Assembly (NCBI GenBank): GCA_003344405.1
Contig: NOWV01000043.1
Coordinates: forward strand, 62,001-126,000
Reading direction: 5' to 3'
Source: Trichoplax sp. H2
Taxonomy: Eukaryota; Placozoa; Uniplacotomia; Trichoplacea
DNA length: 64,000 nt
In this document: in pieces, positions 13,772-26,271 of the stretch
Position numbering within the stretch: position 1 is the first letter of the stretch
Layout: the number at the start of each line of letters is the position of its first letter
Program-made: the position numbers and the translations under genes
The notes under the pieces: model-generated
What the model saw: the letters and a program-made list of their open reading frames with translations, nothing else
What the model was told of the DNA's origin: nothing
Database searches by the model: none

Positions 13772-16480
13772 AAATAAGCTCATTGATTCATATTGATATG
13801 CTAACTAAGTAAATATATTTTACTTAACAATTGTATAACAGCTTGTTTCAGGCTAATTGTTGAAAAACATCTCTACTACAAAGTAATGCTGTGCATACCT
13901 TATATATTGACTATTTCACATATGAACAATGGCTGACTGTCCCCGATGGTCTATTTATCTTCAATAGCCGGCATGGGTAAAGTAGTTACAATCTAATATG
14001 CTAAACAAGGCAACTTGATAATAATCTGGTTGGGGTGATAGACCATTTACAGTATCGATAAAATTAAAGGTGGATAAAAGTATCGGTAAGATAGTGGCCA
14101 GTAGCAAGAGAACGGCAACGAGTATTGTGAGCGTAAATTACGAGCAGAATTTGATCATTTATAGGACTAACGAAATATGATTTGTTCTATTAAAAGGTAG
14201 AGTAACTGTTATAGGATATACCTAGATGGTTACCTTGGAGGCATGCTAGCTAGATTTATCGAGATTGAACTGCCGTTGAAATTTCCCTTTCCTTACAATG
14301 ACAACATTGCTACAAAAATCTCTCTCCCATGGCTAAAATTGCAAAACATAAACATCGTTCCTATTGTGTGATATACTCATGTTTTATTGATGTTAATAAT
14401 AATAATTAATCGAGCCTGGCTAATAATAGAAAGGGGTATATCAAACTACAGTAGGTATTAGGATGAAAAAATAAATTAGTCATTATGAGCAGGAATCAAA
14501 TTGCGTTTTCTTGCGCAGAAAAGAGATTCATAATGTCGCTAATAAATGGAAAATTACTGATATACACATTCAGGCTTTTCCTAATAATCTATGCAGCTGA
14601 GGTGATGACAACTATATCAATTAAAATACTTAAAATAAACATTCAGAGGAAATTTTCCAGGCTTATGATACCCGTACCAGCAACTACTTACAACAGCAGT
14701 TTAATTTGACGAGAAGGCTAGATTTGCAGTATATATTTAAGTTACATATACTAAAATAAGGTGAAGGCAAGACAAGTAGTAGCTGTCTAATGCAACGGAT
14801 ATAAAACTATGTTTTACACAACTTCGATGGAATGCAATTTTTTAGGTAATAATTTTATTTACACTGTAATGTGCATCAGGCGATATTAAAGACCATTGGC
14901 TCCAGCATCAAGTCAATGGAATGTAACCTTATAAAAAGGTGATTACAGTATTGGACACAAATTGCCATAGATGAATTTTTTAGCATACGCAGCAGTTATA
15001 CTGGCTATAGTAACTGGAGATTTTTTGAATTCATGTTAGAAAAATTGTAATGTGGTATTATGATTGAAAGACAATTGCTACAGCGTAATAAAAATGAAAT
15101 TAAATGTTTACTTATTCATTTCCATGCTGATGAATGTGAATTTTATTTATAAAAATCTGCTGATCGATGGCCTTGCCGACATAAGACTTTTCTATGTTAT
15201 GGCTTTAAGAGAAACATGTACGAAAAGGTAGGAATAACTAATAGCCGAGCAGAATGATGATAGGTATTTTGTACGCGATAACCTAGCCAACATTAACTAA
15301 AGACGATTTTAAGGATGGAGGTTTCATGCAGTCCATCGCAAGATGAACAAAAAACAGATATATTAGCTATATCCAGTCAAAATTGTATAGCCGATATCTG
15401 GCTATTTTGCTGGTTATAAGTATTGCATGGTCATCCGAAAAATAGTATTTATAGATCAAAGCTAATTTGGAGAGTCACAATAAGTATAAAACTTGAATAA
15501 AATTAAGTTGTATTATTGGATAATTCTAATCAATAGGCTGCCGTGTCCGGGACTTTTAAGAAGAGTTTTCTCTTATAAGTCTCTGATCGCACCTTTGATT
15601 TTATGATATACTGCCACAGTATAATCATACGTAAGGTTTGAATGAATGCGGTTTTAAGGATTGCGATCCGTTAACTCAAAATTTGAATTATTAAAATAGA
15701 CCAAATATCTTATCTACAACTTTTATTATTCCAACTATAATTTACGATTACTTTATTAAGTACCACCAACTGATCCGCGTGTACTCTTCTGTGGTGTTTA
15801 CTTCGTATTACAATCTTACTATCGAAGCACAGAATGACTGCCGTTCCCTAAAGTTACTGCAATAGTATCTCGTATACCTGTACTCTTGCATTTCATTGAT
15901 TATTTTATATATATTATTTTAAAGTGAACTTTTTCAATTCTTATGATGATTTCAGCTAATTACAACAGTTATGTGCTAGGGAGTACAGTGATAGTATGCA
16001 GCGTAGAGCTGCATGCCTTAATAAAGTAAGCGTTGATTATAGCTCATTTTTAAGTTGTCGGATTTCGAACTCATATATTACATCACGATTCTACAGCGCA
16101 TAGGTTCCTGCCGGTTATAATGCGATGTCGGTCCATGGGATTGGATTATTTATTTTCCTAGTAGCAAAATTGGCAAGGACGGGGTTTAGACTACTGTTTT
16201 CGCCTATTTGTATAGGATATAGTGTAATATAAAAATTGACTGGGTTCATCTAATGCACATGATTTGTATTATGTACCGTATATTAGGTAGTAATAGGCAC
16301 CAGTATGAGCTCATTTACTTTGCAGATTAGCAGGTATCTTAATGATTCAACTTTTAGCATCAACGATATGATTCTACAGTATTTGATAGGCAGCCTTTCC
16401 TTCGCAGCTTATTTTGGTGATATTGGAAAACTGTGGTGTGTTTCGTTTAAACCCCACGGTTCAGTCAAGGGCTACTCAAG
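13772..16480. other. intergenic, 2.7 kb
   Basis: No exon I can support on either strand. Short open frames occur, for example 14485-14709 and 16305-16562, but they lack family motifs and their bases look non-coding. No tRNA or known repeat recognised. Confidence 0.4.
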
Positions 16481-16608
16481 TAAGAATTCTCCCTCAAAAG
16501 CCGTAAATAAAAAAAATCTCCCCTGCACTAAATATACTACGCTAACTATACAGCATTTTTAATATAGGGGGAAATTTTTTAGTTGCGGCCTTGGAGGGAG
16601 AATTCTTA
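16481..16608. mobile_element. foldback / MITE-like inverted repeat
   Basis: About 128 bp forming an imperfect palindrome. The left arm begins TAAGAATTCTCCCTC and continues with GCCG and an A-run plus CTCCCC. The right arm is the reverse complement, with GGGG plus a T-run, GGCC and GAGGGAGAATTCTTA. The arms are about 45 bp with a few mismatches, around a central spacer. There is no coding capacity, which fits a non-autonomous DNA transposon. No clear target-site duplication was found. Confidence 0.55.
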
Positions 16609-16699
16609 GTTGCTTAATTGAGAAGTCGCTGGTAGTAACTTAGAAACAAGGGCAATGCCACGCAGACGCAGACTGTCGGACTACCGGACAGCCTGGCGT

Positions 16700-16800
16700 C
16701 TAGATTACAGTGTAAAGTACTGTACTGTACAGTGCACAGGAATCTCGCTTCACGTACAGTACTGTACTGTACAGTATTACAGTATAGTGACTCAATCGGT
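16700..16800. repeat. cluster of ACTGTA / TACAGT palindromes
   Basis: Overlapping copies of GTACTGTAC and its complement, for example AGTACTGTACTGTACAGT, occur twice about 40 bp apart with a GTGCAC between. The region could form hairpins. It lies about 300-400 bp upstream of the LIN52 start codon, so a promoter role is possible but unproven. Confidence 0.5.
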
Positions 16801-17097
16801 CCATTACTACCCATACAATTGCCTTCTAGCCAATCAATTGATCGACAACACTAGTGGCGGCCATCAACCAGTAGCAATAACGAATTCCATCTGAAAACCG
16901 CCGGCATCGAGTTAGAGGCGGAATAGTTGCAGAAAGTATATTAGGTGGCAACAAGACAACTATCAAGGTGATTCAAGAGAGAAAAATAGGTAGAAAACGA
17001 GACGATTTTATTTTAGAGTTGTTCTATTCTGTTCAATAGAAAGCAAAAGGTCGAATTAACGCATTGTAACGACTTGGGATACTGGATTGGAAAAGTC

Positions 17098-18694
17098 ATG
17101 GACCAAGGTAAGCAATAGCATTTGCTAAGGTGGAAAAATACTGGTAGTATGAGTTGCAGAATGGCGACGAAGATCTCTTAGTAGCTAGTTAGCAAGGTTG
17201 CCGTCGTAGTGATTTACCTGATTAAGTTATACTATAATGACTACAGTACTGCAACGCGTTAAAGTACTGTATTGGCATTGGATACTTGTGAAAGACAGGA
17301 AGAATTGTTTTCTGTTAATTATTGCCGGACTTTCAGTGATGATGATGACACTCTGAATGATAGTCTTGAACGTGATAGGGCTGTAAATTATAATGTTATG
17401 GGGAACATGAAATGATCCTATCCTGCGCTATGATGTAGATATAGATTGCAACCGCTATTATTCGATATATACAGTGTTATAGTCAGCTTACATGCGAATA
17501 GCTCAGTTATGACTCACGTACACAACACCCAAGAATAGGCTAGTTTTGCTGTGTACTGTAAATGGATTCACATAGAGTCAATATCTACTGCGTTATTCTA
17601 GTACATCTCTTACTGAACGGTATACAAAAATTCTTACTGTCGAATTCTTCCACAGATATCGAGCAAAGCTTACGGTCACTCTTAAGTGATGAACATTTAG
17701 ATCGTGATTCCCCCGATTTGTGGTCAGATCCATGTAAGTTGTCCGCTTTTGCACGTATTTGTAGTAGTGTCTATATAAGTTGCTAACGCTAATGCCAAAC
17801 AAGATGAACGACTTCAGAGTGAACATTCCAATAGCATACAGTACGGTACTAATTGATGTCATTATTTGATTAAAATGTCCGTCTTCTACTGTGCTACTAT
17901 GCAACATGTTATTCAACGCGATCGGATCCTGCCTTGGTATCCACTATATCTATAATAATCGTCAGCTTTTGGATATAACGTCAAATTTAGTGTGAGTTGC
18001 GCAATGGCGATAGCATGACAACGTTTGATTCATTTTATAGCAGCATTCTCGTACGTAAATTACCCCAGTAATGATAATTGTAATCCTTTGCAATCGGTAT
18101 TAGCCGGCACCATCTGCTGTTGCCACACCTGGTTCCAGTAAATGGCAAGACGAATCACAAAACGATCGAGAAATACTAATTCAAGGTAATTTGATATACT
18201 GATCGTGTTTAGATTATGATTGCAATTCGAAAAATGTCTTTGTCGCAATGCAGAACTTGCTAGCCTTACCAAAGAAGAAGTATTGAAAAAAGTCCGTGAC
18301 TTGCAGAATTTTGCTTATCAATTAGGCTCAGAAGAAGGTAATTGTCATCATGATTAATACTGAATACGGCCAGGTGCTCACATACGGGTACAGCTGACTG
18401 TAATCATAATTCTGAACTTACCATAAACGTAAAAGGAATCAAGGGTTATCATACCTTCAGTAAAACAGTGATAAAACCACCATTTCTAAACGATAACTAG
18501 AGTATACCAAATGTGGTTATGTAAAGAGTACAAATGAATTGTTATCAATTATACCGACGTGAAACTTGAATGCTGTAGCAATAACTGTGTTTTGTCTTTG
18601 CCGATGTTGTCATATAGCGAGGGAAATGACTAGAGGAAAATACTTGAATATACTCCAAAGCGATTCACCCAAAAGAGACTATATTACCTCGTAA
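17098..18694 (+). CDS. LIN52: LIN52, subunit of the DREAM/MuvB complex
   Basis: LIN52 anchors the MuvB core to p107/p130 pocket proteins in the nucleus and helps repress cell-cycle genes. Six exons join in phase: 17098-17107, 17656-17733, 18041-18054, 18104-18185, 18254-18337, 18618-18694, giving 345 nt and 114 aa against 116 in human. The N-terminus carries the pocket-binding LxSxExL motif (LLSDEHL, residues 12-18), and the neighbouring DSPDLW keeps the Ser-Pro (Ser22) that in human LIN52 is the DYRK1A site Ser28. The conserved C-terminal part reads LASLTKEEVLKKVRDLQNFA then YQLGSEEAREMTRGKYLNIL. The 10-nt first exon gives only M-D-Q. The 14-nt third exon is inferred from phase and from similarity to the AEFAASF region; an 11-nt version using a second AG is equally in phase. 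Confidence 0.9.
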
Positions 18695-19412
18695 TAACGA
18701 TTGCGTGGATCATCGGATACTCCTGGTTAATATCAACTATGGCCGCTAAGGATCCTTCATTTATTTCTTGTTGTATCTTTGGCCATTTTGTACTCTTAAA
18801 TATATATATTGTGTATAAACAAACATAATAATAATTATTATACTGTAGACACCGATTCTTTGTGTCATCATTTCGTTATAGTGTTTAAAATACGATTTGC
18901 CTACGGACCTCGTCAAGCATTTAGGATTGGCAAAATATTACAAAAATTGAGAACGATAGCATATTTTATTGACAAAATACTGTATTACTGCAGCTTTAGA
19001 ACTGAATCTTATCTTGGCAATTACCTTCAAATCATAGTCATAGTAAAATTGCGGCAGCAAAAGAATATATATCAATATTGGCGTGATACGCGTACAATTG
19101 GTCAAGGTAACAGTCATTTAGTTAGCAGTTTTCTGCATGAGTAAAAATGATAGAAATGTATATATATCTAACTACAATGATAAATGTTTATATTTGCCTA
19201 TAATTTCAGCTCTGTACATCATGTAGAAATATTCGCAATGCAAAGTCATTACATCTGCCTGATTTGTCGTCAAATTTACAATAAAAATAGGAACGCTATA
19301 TATAACTAGAACGTGATTCTATTGCTTGAACAATTGTATCGAATAGAGAAATGCATTTTATGAAGGAGCAATGTGCTTGTATGCACGATTGTCGTTATTG
19401 AAAGCAATCTAT
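18695..19412. other. intergenic, convergent LIN52/ENT-A ends
   Basis: No supported exon. The open frame at 18809-19144 on the plus strand has no recognised motif and looks incidental. Confidence 0.4.
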
Positions 19413-22400
19413 CTATAACATCGCGACTACAGCAAAGGATAAAGCTGAACCAGCCCCTAGTCCTAAAACTAAGCACACATTCATAATAGCTCCGGTGGAC
19501 TCGGCATATTGGGGATGAACTCTCCTAAGTATCCGATAAAACAAATATCGATTGTTATTTAAAAATGTAAAATTAATTATTGAAAGAAAATGCCGGCAAA
19601 AATTAAAAGTTCTTCCACTACATACTATTTTAGTCAAAACAAGTCGTAATTAAATTTACCAGTCTACAGCATCAAAAAAATGCACTCGCTATCAATACCT
19701 ACCTGGGACCAAACATCATGCATAAAGACGCAATGTAACCGTTACTTAAACCAATCAAGCACGATAGAATGATATATACCACATCGCTATTGACTAAGAC
19801 CGGTAAGTGAGATCTTGGTTGAGCATTACAGTAAAGGATAAGTGGTATAAAGGCGATTCTACTCATAGAGAGTAAAAGAATGGAAATTCCACGATTGTAG
19901 TTTGGCTATCCAATAAAAAAATTTTCATTAATATTAAGCAAGTGAATCTAGTCAGGTAAATTCTCGGAATCGAAGATGCAAAAAGGAGTAAAGGTAAATA
20001 GATTCAAGTTATGTCAAGTTACCACAAGAATCCAAACTGAAATTGCTCGTCCAACAAAGTCGCTCGTATTGAAAAGGAGGAAGCAGCAAAGAGGTGTAAA
20101 TAGCTTATCTGAAGAAGTATATAAGGATTTGCAGTGATTTTAAAAATAAATGAAATCCTTAATTTAAGGATCCTTTGCGGCTGAAATGAAGGTAAAGAAA
20201 CTACATTGCGTCAGAATCACATTACTAAATTACCAGTGAAAATATTATTTGGCACTCTATCAACCGACTGAATACGAGCCATAACCGCTGGAAATATGGA
20301 CAAGGTGACGGTGAAACATAGAAAAACGGCTGTTCCGACAGGCCATACCTGTTATTGTATGCAGTATTAAAAAGCGGGTTATGATTGATATAGTGTAAGA
20401 TCAAAAGGAGCATCTATGATGATTCAATGTATTTCCTTTCGATTTAGAACTATAACGACATTGAGGGTAAGAAAAGACTGTCAAGAAAAGTGTTTCCTAT
20501 AATGACTAACCCTTTTCCAAATTAATAAGACATAGTTGGAAGAATTGGCATGGAGTGTCTGCTTATATAGTAGATCACGAGCATCATCGTTGACATCTTC
20601 TACATCAGCATGCGTCTCCTCTTGGACAGGCGCAGCCGATTTACCTTTGTTCATGAGTATAAAATTAATCAATATTATCTCAAGGATGATGGCCAGTATA
20701 TCAACTCGCTACAGTTACAATATTGTTCGGCTATCTGTGCCTGATACATGAAGCTGATATTAATTAAACTACATGAACCTACCGTACTCTAAATTTTTCA
20801 TGTAAAACCGGGCAAATTCCTATATTTGAAACAAAAATGCATTAGCTGAAGAATGCTAAATTGCATTACTGGACGTCTACTAAAAATAACTGCAACAATG
20901 CTTACTAGCTTTCCAAGTCCGACGTTGGTTATCAAGCAGATAATTAGCACCACTACAGCACAGCTAAAATAGCCCAGCGCACTATCATAGGGATCGCTTA
21001 TACCTGCAACATTGATGTTACTCAGTTTTACATCAGAAAGGTAATTCATCAATTGAGATATAAACTCATTAATAGCTTACCAATTAGAGAAAAGATACTA
21101 GCCAAAGCAGCAAATACACCTGCTAAAGCCTACAAAAATTAATAATTATACTAAATTAATTAATAATCAGTATATCATCCTAGTATTGCTAAGATATTTA
21201 GTGACTATAGCACTTAAGCAGCAATTTGAATTTTGGTAAAACACCACATCCTTGAAATAATTATAATTATATTGGCTAACCATTCCACTAATAAGTGATT
21301 GTGTGTACTCTTTAGGAAATACACCAGCTAATCCAAATAAACTTGCTTGATAGATTGAAGTTCCAAAAACTGCAATTAAAAAATTGAAGCTTGATCAAAG
21401 TTAGCTGGAAGAAATGACAGCCTATTCAAGCATCATCAACAACTACTTTGCTTCTTTATTATTGAGGAAAAAATTTATCATGACTATGCTCTATCCAGTT
21501 AATTGGACGTACAACTTATGATGACCATGCTGATGATGGTTAAAAAAAAGAACGTTTCTTTCCCTATAGCAGTTGTAAAATAAATCGTGTTTAATTGCCA
21601 TGAATGGTTGATTATTATTATTTTTATAATTTATTGCAATTATTACGCGTATAGGTAGTTTATATTATGTAACTACATCCAGGGTAATTAGGGCTCATGT
21701 TACAACAATGATCATTTGCTAAACGTAGCAATTATAGCATCTTTGTATGACTAACATTTCGAAGTGTTCACTTTGACCATGATTGTAGTGAAGATGAACA
21801 TGATGATCAGAACCGACAATGAGAATACCATCCGTGTTTGTAAACGATATCTGCCATTTCGATTAATTCAATTTAGTTATGATATCAGTTCATATGCCGT
21901 TAATAAATTTAAGATTGAAAAATTAGCAATGAATCATGTCCTTTCGATGGAAATCAACATGTTGTAAGGGCATAGTGCAATGTCTAAGATAGGCCAATAA
22001 AGTGTTACCATATGCTGTCAGCATAACGTAGCCTAGATATGAGTGAAACTTACGATCGAAGCATACGAACAGTAATTACGGAAGCGATAATGGTGGGTAC
22101 ACTCGACGCCAAGGAGATATAATTTTCAAAGGTGTGTTGAAATCGTGTCCCTTGCAGCTTGACAGTAAAATACTACATCCACATATAAGGAATAAAAAAA
22201 TAATTAAGTCAAAAGGAATGAATGACGCTTGCACTCGATTCTTCTGGCTACATATCAATTGGATTGAATTAACAGTAGCTTACCAAGCTTGCCGTGATAA
22301 ACATATTGAAAGGTAGTAGACTACCGACACCTTGGATAAAAAAAAGGATATAAACCAATTTCATCCTAAAGGATAGACCCAAGTCATATTAGTTGATAAT

Positions 22401-22972
22401 TGATGGATCATTTATTATTTTTATTGATTGATAAAGAATGATAAGTTATTTTGTTATTTAATGAAGAAATCAATGTATAGAACGTGTCCAACATATGTTC
22501 TTATCCAGTCTAATGAAGGTTAGCTGCTGTCATTTAGCACATTTTAGTCTATAATGTAGATCAATTGTGACAACTCTACTCCTCGGCAATCATCACTTCG
22601 ATCCTGATGATCGTGCATTACTTCTCCAGAGTCGCCAGATGAATGATTGATCCGATGATGATCGATAATACGTTATCCTACCCATAAAATGCAAGTAATC
22701 TCTTGCATTCTATCGATTCCATCCGTGAGACAGTTTATTGGAACGCTATTGACTCATTTCCAATACCATCATCATCTGTAACTGGGCGCTGCTGTCACTT
22801 TGTTGTGATTTGAATTTCCTGATTTTTACTCCATTTCTTCAACTTGATATTGACTACTACGATCGACTTACTTGTCTTTCGGTTTCCCGCGAACATCATC
22901 TTGAGAATCAGTACTGCTGTAAGTCTCGGCATGATCACCACTGCCTCCGCTATTCCATTTACTTCGAAGCAT
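19413..22972 (-). CDS. equilibrative nucleoside transporter ENT-A (SLC29-like)
   Basis: An 11-helix membrane carrier of the ENT family that passes nucleosides down their gradient. Fourteen exons join in phase from ATG at 22970-22972: 22872-22972, 22284-22365, 22054-22172, 21756-21850, 21513-21563, 21281-21369, 21081-21129, 20906-21003, 20783-20819, 20511-20644, 20234-20348, 20023-20108, 19703-19905, 19413-19524, for 456 aa. Marks: first helix with GSLLPFNMFITA, then FENYISLASSVP, ASLFGLAGVFPKEY, a short cytosolic exon FARFYMKNLEYG, an acidic loop (QEETHADVEDVNDD), FVGRAISVWIL, PLILYCNAQPR and a last helix GLGAGSALSFAV. Exon lengths match ENT-B and ENT-D almost exactly. The first exon is less certain; it was chosen because its donor phase fits. 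Confidence 0.9.
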
Positions 22973-23690
22973 ATTGCAATGACGATAATCGGATGAGATT
23001 TGCTAGAATTGAACACCGATTATCCGATCTAGATATTGCGATTAAAAGATTTTGAACAACTCTTGTCATCATTCTGACAAGAGTGTGGGTGCCCGTTCGA
23101 CTGTTCAGCTGGCATTGATAGTGGCGATTGGTTTAGTCTTGATAAAGAAACGAATCTACTCGATTAGCAGCTCGTGTATGGGTAGCAATGGGATGGAAGA
23201 GAATGTCATTTGGATTGAGAAACTGTTCGGTATGAGTATTGCTGATAGAGAGAGAAGAAAAGCTCAAAGAACGAAAGAATTTGACTGGATTTTAATACTG
23301 GTTTGGGTACATTAGTCGAAGGACTACAGCCTACAGTACTTTTAGGTGCAATTCCACTTGGAGATAAACTAACCCATTCAACAGTTTACTTGAAAATTTA
23401 AACGATAGAGATACTCGTACATTGCCCATGTAATATACCATAGACTCGAACTCAAGAATCACAAAGTTCAGCTATATGCCAGTGACGTCAAGGCTACCCA
23501 GTCACTCACCATCAAGCCCCGACTACAGTACAATGTACTGTATATTTACAGGACGTACTGTAGGCTGGAGCTTCCTTCACGCCATGCTCACGAGTTCTCC
23601 GTGCATTCATTAACATAAATCAAACAAGCGGTCGAAGATGGGACGATGATGGCGATCTAGGATTCATTAATATTTGTAGGCGATAGGAAT
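22973..23690. other. upstream region of ENT-A
   Basis: Less AT-rich than its surroundings. The overlapping open frames on the plus strand (22810-23055 and 23052-23315) partly run antisense to ENT-A exon 1 and have no recognised domain, so I leave them out. An ACTGTA palindrome recurs around 23525-23570. Confidence 0.35.
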
Positions 23691-23691
23691 C

Positions 23692-25345
23692 CTTTTGATG
23701 GCAATGGGATGATGAAGGAGTGATAGAAACACTGTGCAAAGGGTTCTCCTTTTCTTGTAGTAGCCCCTGATGTATAGTACAGTATCATTAGTCATAAGCC
23801 AATAAGTGAGTAATCATTCTAATCGATCAATCTACCGTTGTTGAATACCGATGGAGAACATGGTATTCGAAGTGTGCAAGTAGTCAAAGTGAAATGCATT
23901 CTCCTTTTGATGGCAATGGGATGATGAAGGAATGATAGAAACACTGTGCAAAGTGGTCTCCTTTTCTTGTAGTAGCCCCTGATGTAAAGTACAGTATCAT
24001 TAGTCATAAGCCAATAAGTGAGTAATCATTCTAATCGATCATCTACCGTTGTTAAATACTGATTTCGAACATGGTATTCGAAGTGTGCAAGTAGTCAAAG
24101 TGAAATGCATTCTCCTTTTGACGGCAATGGGATGATGAAGGAGTGATAGAAACACTGTGCAAAGGGTTCTCCTTTTCTTGTAGTAGCCCCTGATGTATAG
24201 TACAGTATCATTAGTCATAAGCCAATAAGTGAGTAATCATTCTAATCGATCAATCTACCGTTGTTAAATACTGATTTCGAACATGGTATTCGAAGTGTGC
24301 AAGTAGTCAAAGTGAAATACATTCTCCTTTTCTTATAGTAGCCCTTGATGTAAAGTATTGCATCAATTTCATTTAACTAGTACGGTATAGTATGATGGGA
24401 TGGCGTTGGAACTGTGCATTATACAAGTAGTTAAAAGGAAGGTACTCGTCACTCATGATGAGTCTATTATAGAAACACATTGCAATGCATTCTCCTTTGC
24501 TTCTAGCAGCCCTTGATGCAAAGTATTGCATCAATTTCATTTTACTAATATGGTATAGCACGATGTGACGTTTCAGAATCTTGGTTGGTCCGTGAAATGG
24601 AATGAATGCAATGTATTATCAGTCATAAGCAAATGAGTGAGCAATAATGCTACTGTATAATCTAAACCAGAGTTATTGAATACTCATGAATAAAATGGTG
24701 TTGGAAAGGTGCATTATACAAGTAGTTAAAAGGAAGGTAAACTACCTACTCGTCACTCATGATGAGTCTATTATAGAAACACATTGCAATGCATTTCTCT
24801 TTTCTTGTAGTAGCCCTTAGATGGCCTTGATGAAAAGTATCATCCGTCATAAACGAATGAGTGAGCAATAATTCTAGTGTATATTCTAGAATTCTTGATT
24901 ACTCCTGCAGAAAATGGTATGCAAACTATACAATTAGTCTCCTTTTCTTGTAGTAGCCCCAGATGCAAAGCATCATCAGTTAGAAGCAAATGAGTGAAAA
25001 ATAATTCTACTGTAGGATCTGGACTAGAGTTCTTGAATACTCGCCAATGAAATGGTATGCGAACTGTACAAGCAGTCAAAGTGAAGGTAAACTAGCTATT
25101 TATCACTCATTATGAGTCAATTATAGCAATGATAGAAGCACCGTGCAATGCAATCTCCTTTTCTTGTAGTAGCCCTTGATGCAAAGTTTCATCAATCATA
25201 GGCGCGAATGAGTGAGTAATAATTCGAGTGTATGATCTAGAATTCTTGAATACTCATGAGTAAAATGGTATGCCAACTGTAATCGAAGTGATGTAAACGA
25301 GCAACTCATCGCTCAATTATGAACTACTCAAAAATGCCTTTCGTC
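23692..25345. repeat. satellite-like tandem repeat, period about 210 bp
   Basis: Three nearly identical units start near 23692, 23902 and 24112, marked by CTTTTGATGGCAATGGGATG and then TCTTGTAGTAGCCCCTGATG. From about 24320 the units become shorter and more diverged but keep the CTTGTAGTAGCCC block, the GAGTGAG..TAAT block and GGTATGC or GGTATTCGAA up to about 25345. There is no coding capacity: open frames inside are by-products of the repeat. It separates ENT-A from MT-1. Confidence 0.8.
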
Positions 25346-26271
25346 AGGGACTTCTACAGTAGATATCCTAGAAGTACATTAACGAAGGAAAGCCCACAGA
25401 TGTGATGGAGAATAAGTAAGTATACTTGAATACTGCCAATTAGGGGATGAAAAAGAGTCGCATACAATTTGTGGGAAATTGAAAAACTAGCAATACTGAA
25501 TTTTTGCCATCAAGATTCAGTAACCTATTCGAAGGATATGCTAACGGCTTGCAACATAGCAATGAAAGTGTGGAAGGTAAAAAAAAAAATAATCGACGCG
25601 TCTATGAGAGCTTGTACAAAAATGCATGCTACGTCCAAGTTCATTACAGGTTTCTGCTAACCTGGGTTAACTTATACTAGTATCAAAACATGTAACCTGA
25701 AGATTTCATCTCAGCCCTTTTAAATTAGATTATGCAATATCGTACTTTCTTAAATCCACAATTAATCATAGTCATGGAAATAAGATACACATTTCCAATA
25801 CTTTATGATTTTTATTTCTTTATTCGTGCTGACAATAAGTATGAATGCATACAAGAAAAAGCGAAATGACCAAAATTGCTTCTAGATGAATACTGTAATT
25901 CTTGATATTGATAGAATAGAATTATAATGATGAATGATACTGAGTTATTTTCCTACAACGTACAGGTAAACTCGTATAAGGTACGATAGTGTTTGCATAT
26001 CGAAGAGTTAGTGATATTCCTAAACACTTTGACGCTTGGCCTTATAGAATAACATTATAACTTATGGTTCGTCCTACAATTGTTTTGTCAGATTCGTGTC
26101 AATGCTGATTGAATTATGATGCCTATTGCCTACAGAGCCAAGACAGCAAGTGCAAATTGGATAGAGCTATGTCCTAGTATTAGCGAAGCAGCGATGACTA
26201 GCTTAACGACCATCATCCATACAATTAAAATGATCCAAGAACGCCATTATTTTAAGTTAGCCAAGAAAGAG
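25346..26271. other. intergenic
   Basis: AT-rich, no supported gene. The open frame at 25469-25660 has no recognised motif. Confidence 0.35.

Noticed and set aside
16305-16562. 85-aa open frame on the plus strand
   Set aside because: It runs into the foldback element, has no family motif and no supporting splice context.
16614-16894. Overlapping open frames on both strands rich in Y, C, T, V
   Set aside because: They arise from the ACTGTA palindromes, not from coding sequence.
18809-19144. 111-aa open frame between LIN52 and ENT-A
   Set aside because: No recognised domain, lies between convergent gene ends, and base composition looks non-coding.
21764-21967. 67-aa plus-strand open frame
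   Set aside because: Antisense to the ENT-A exon at 21756-21850.
22810-23315. Two overlapping plus-strand open frames of 81 and 87 aa
   Set aside because: The first is antisense to ENT-A exon 1; neither has a recognised domain.
23819-25079. Several minus-strand open frames of 62-79 aa
   Set aside because: All lie in the satellite and repeat with it.
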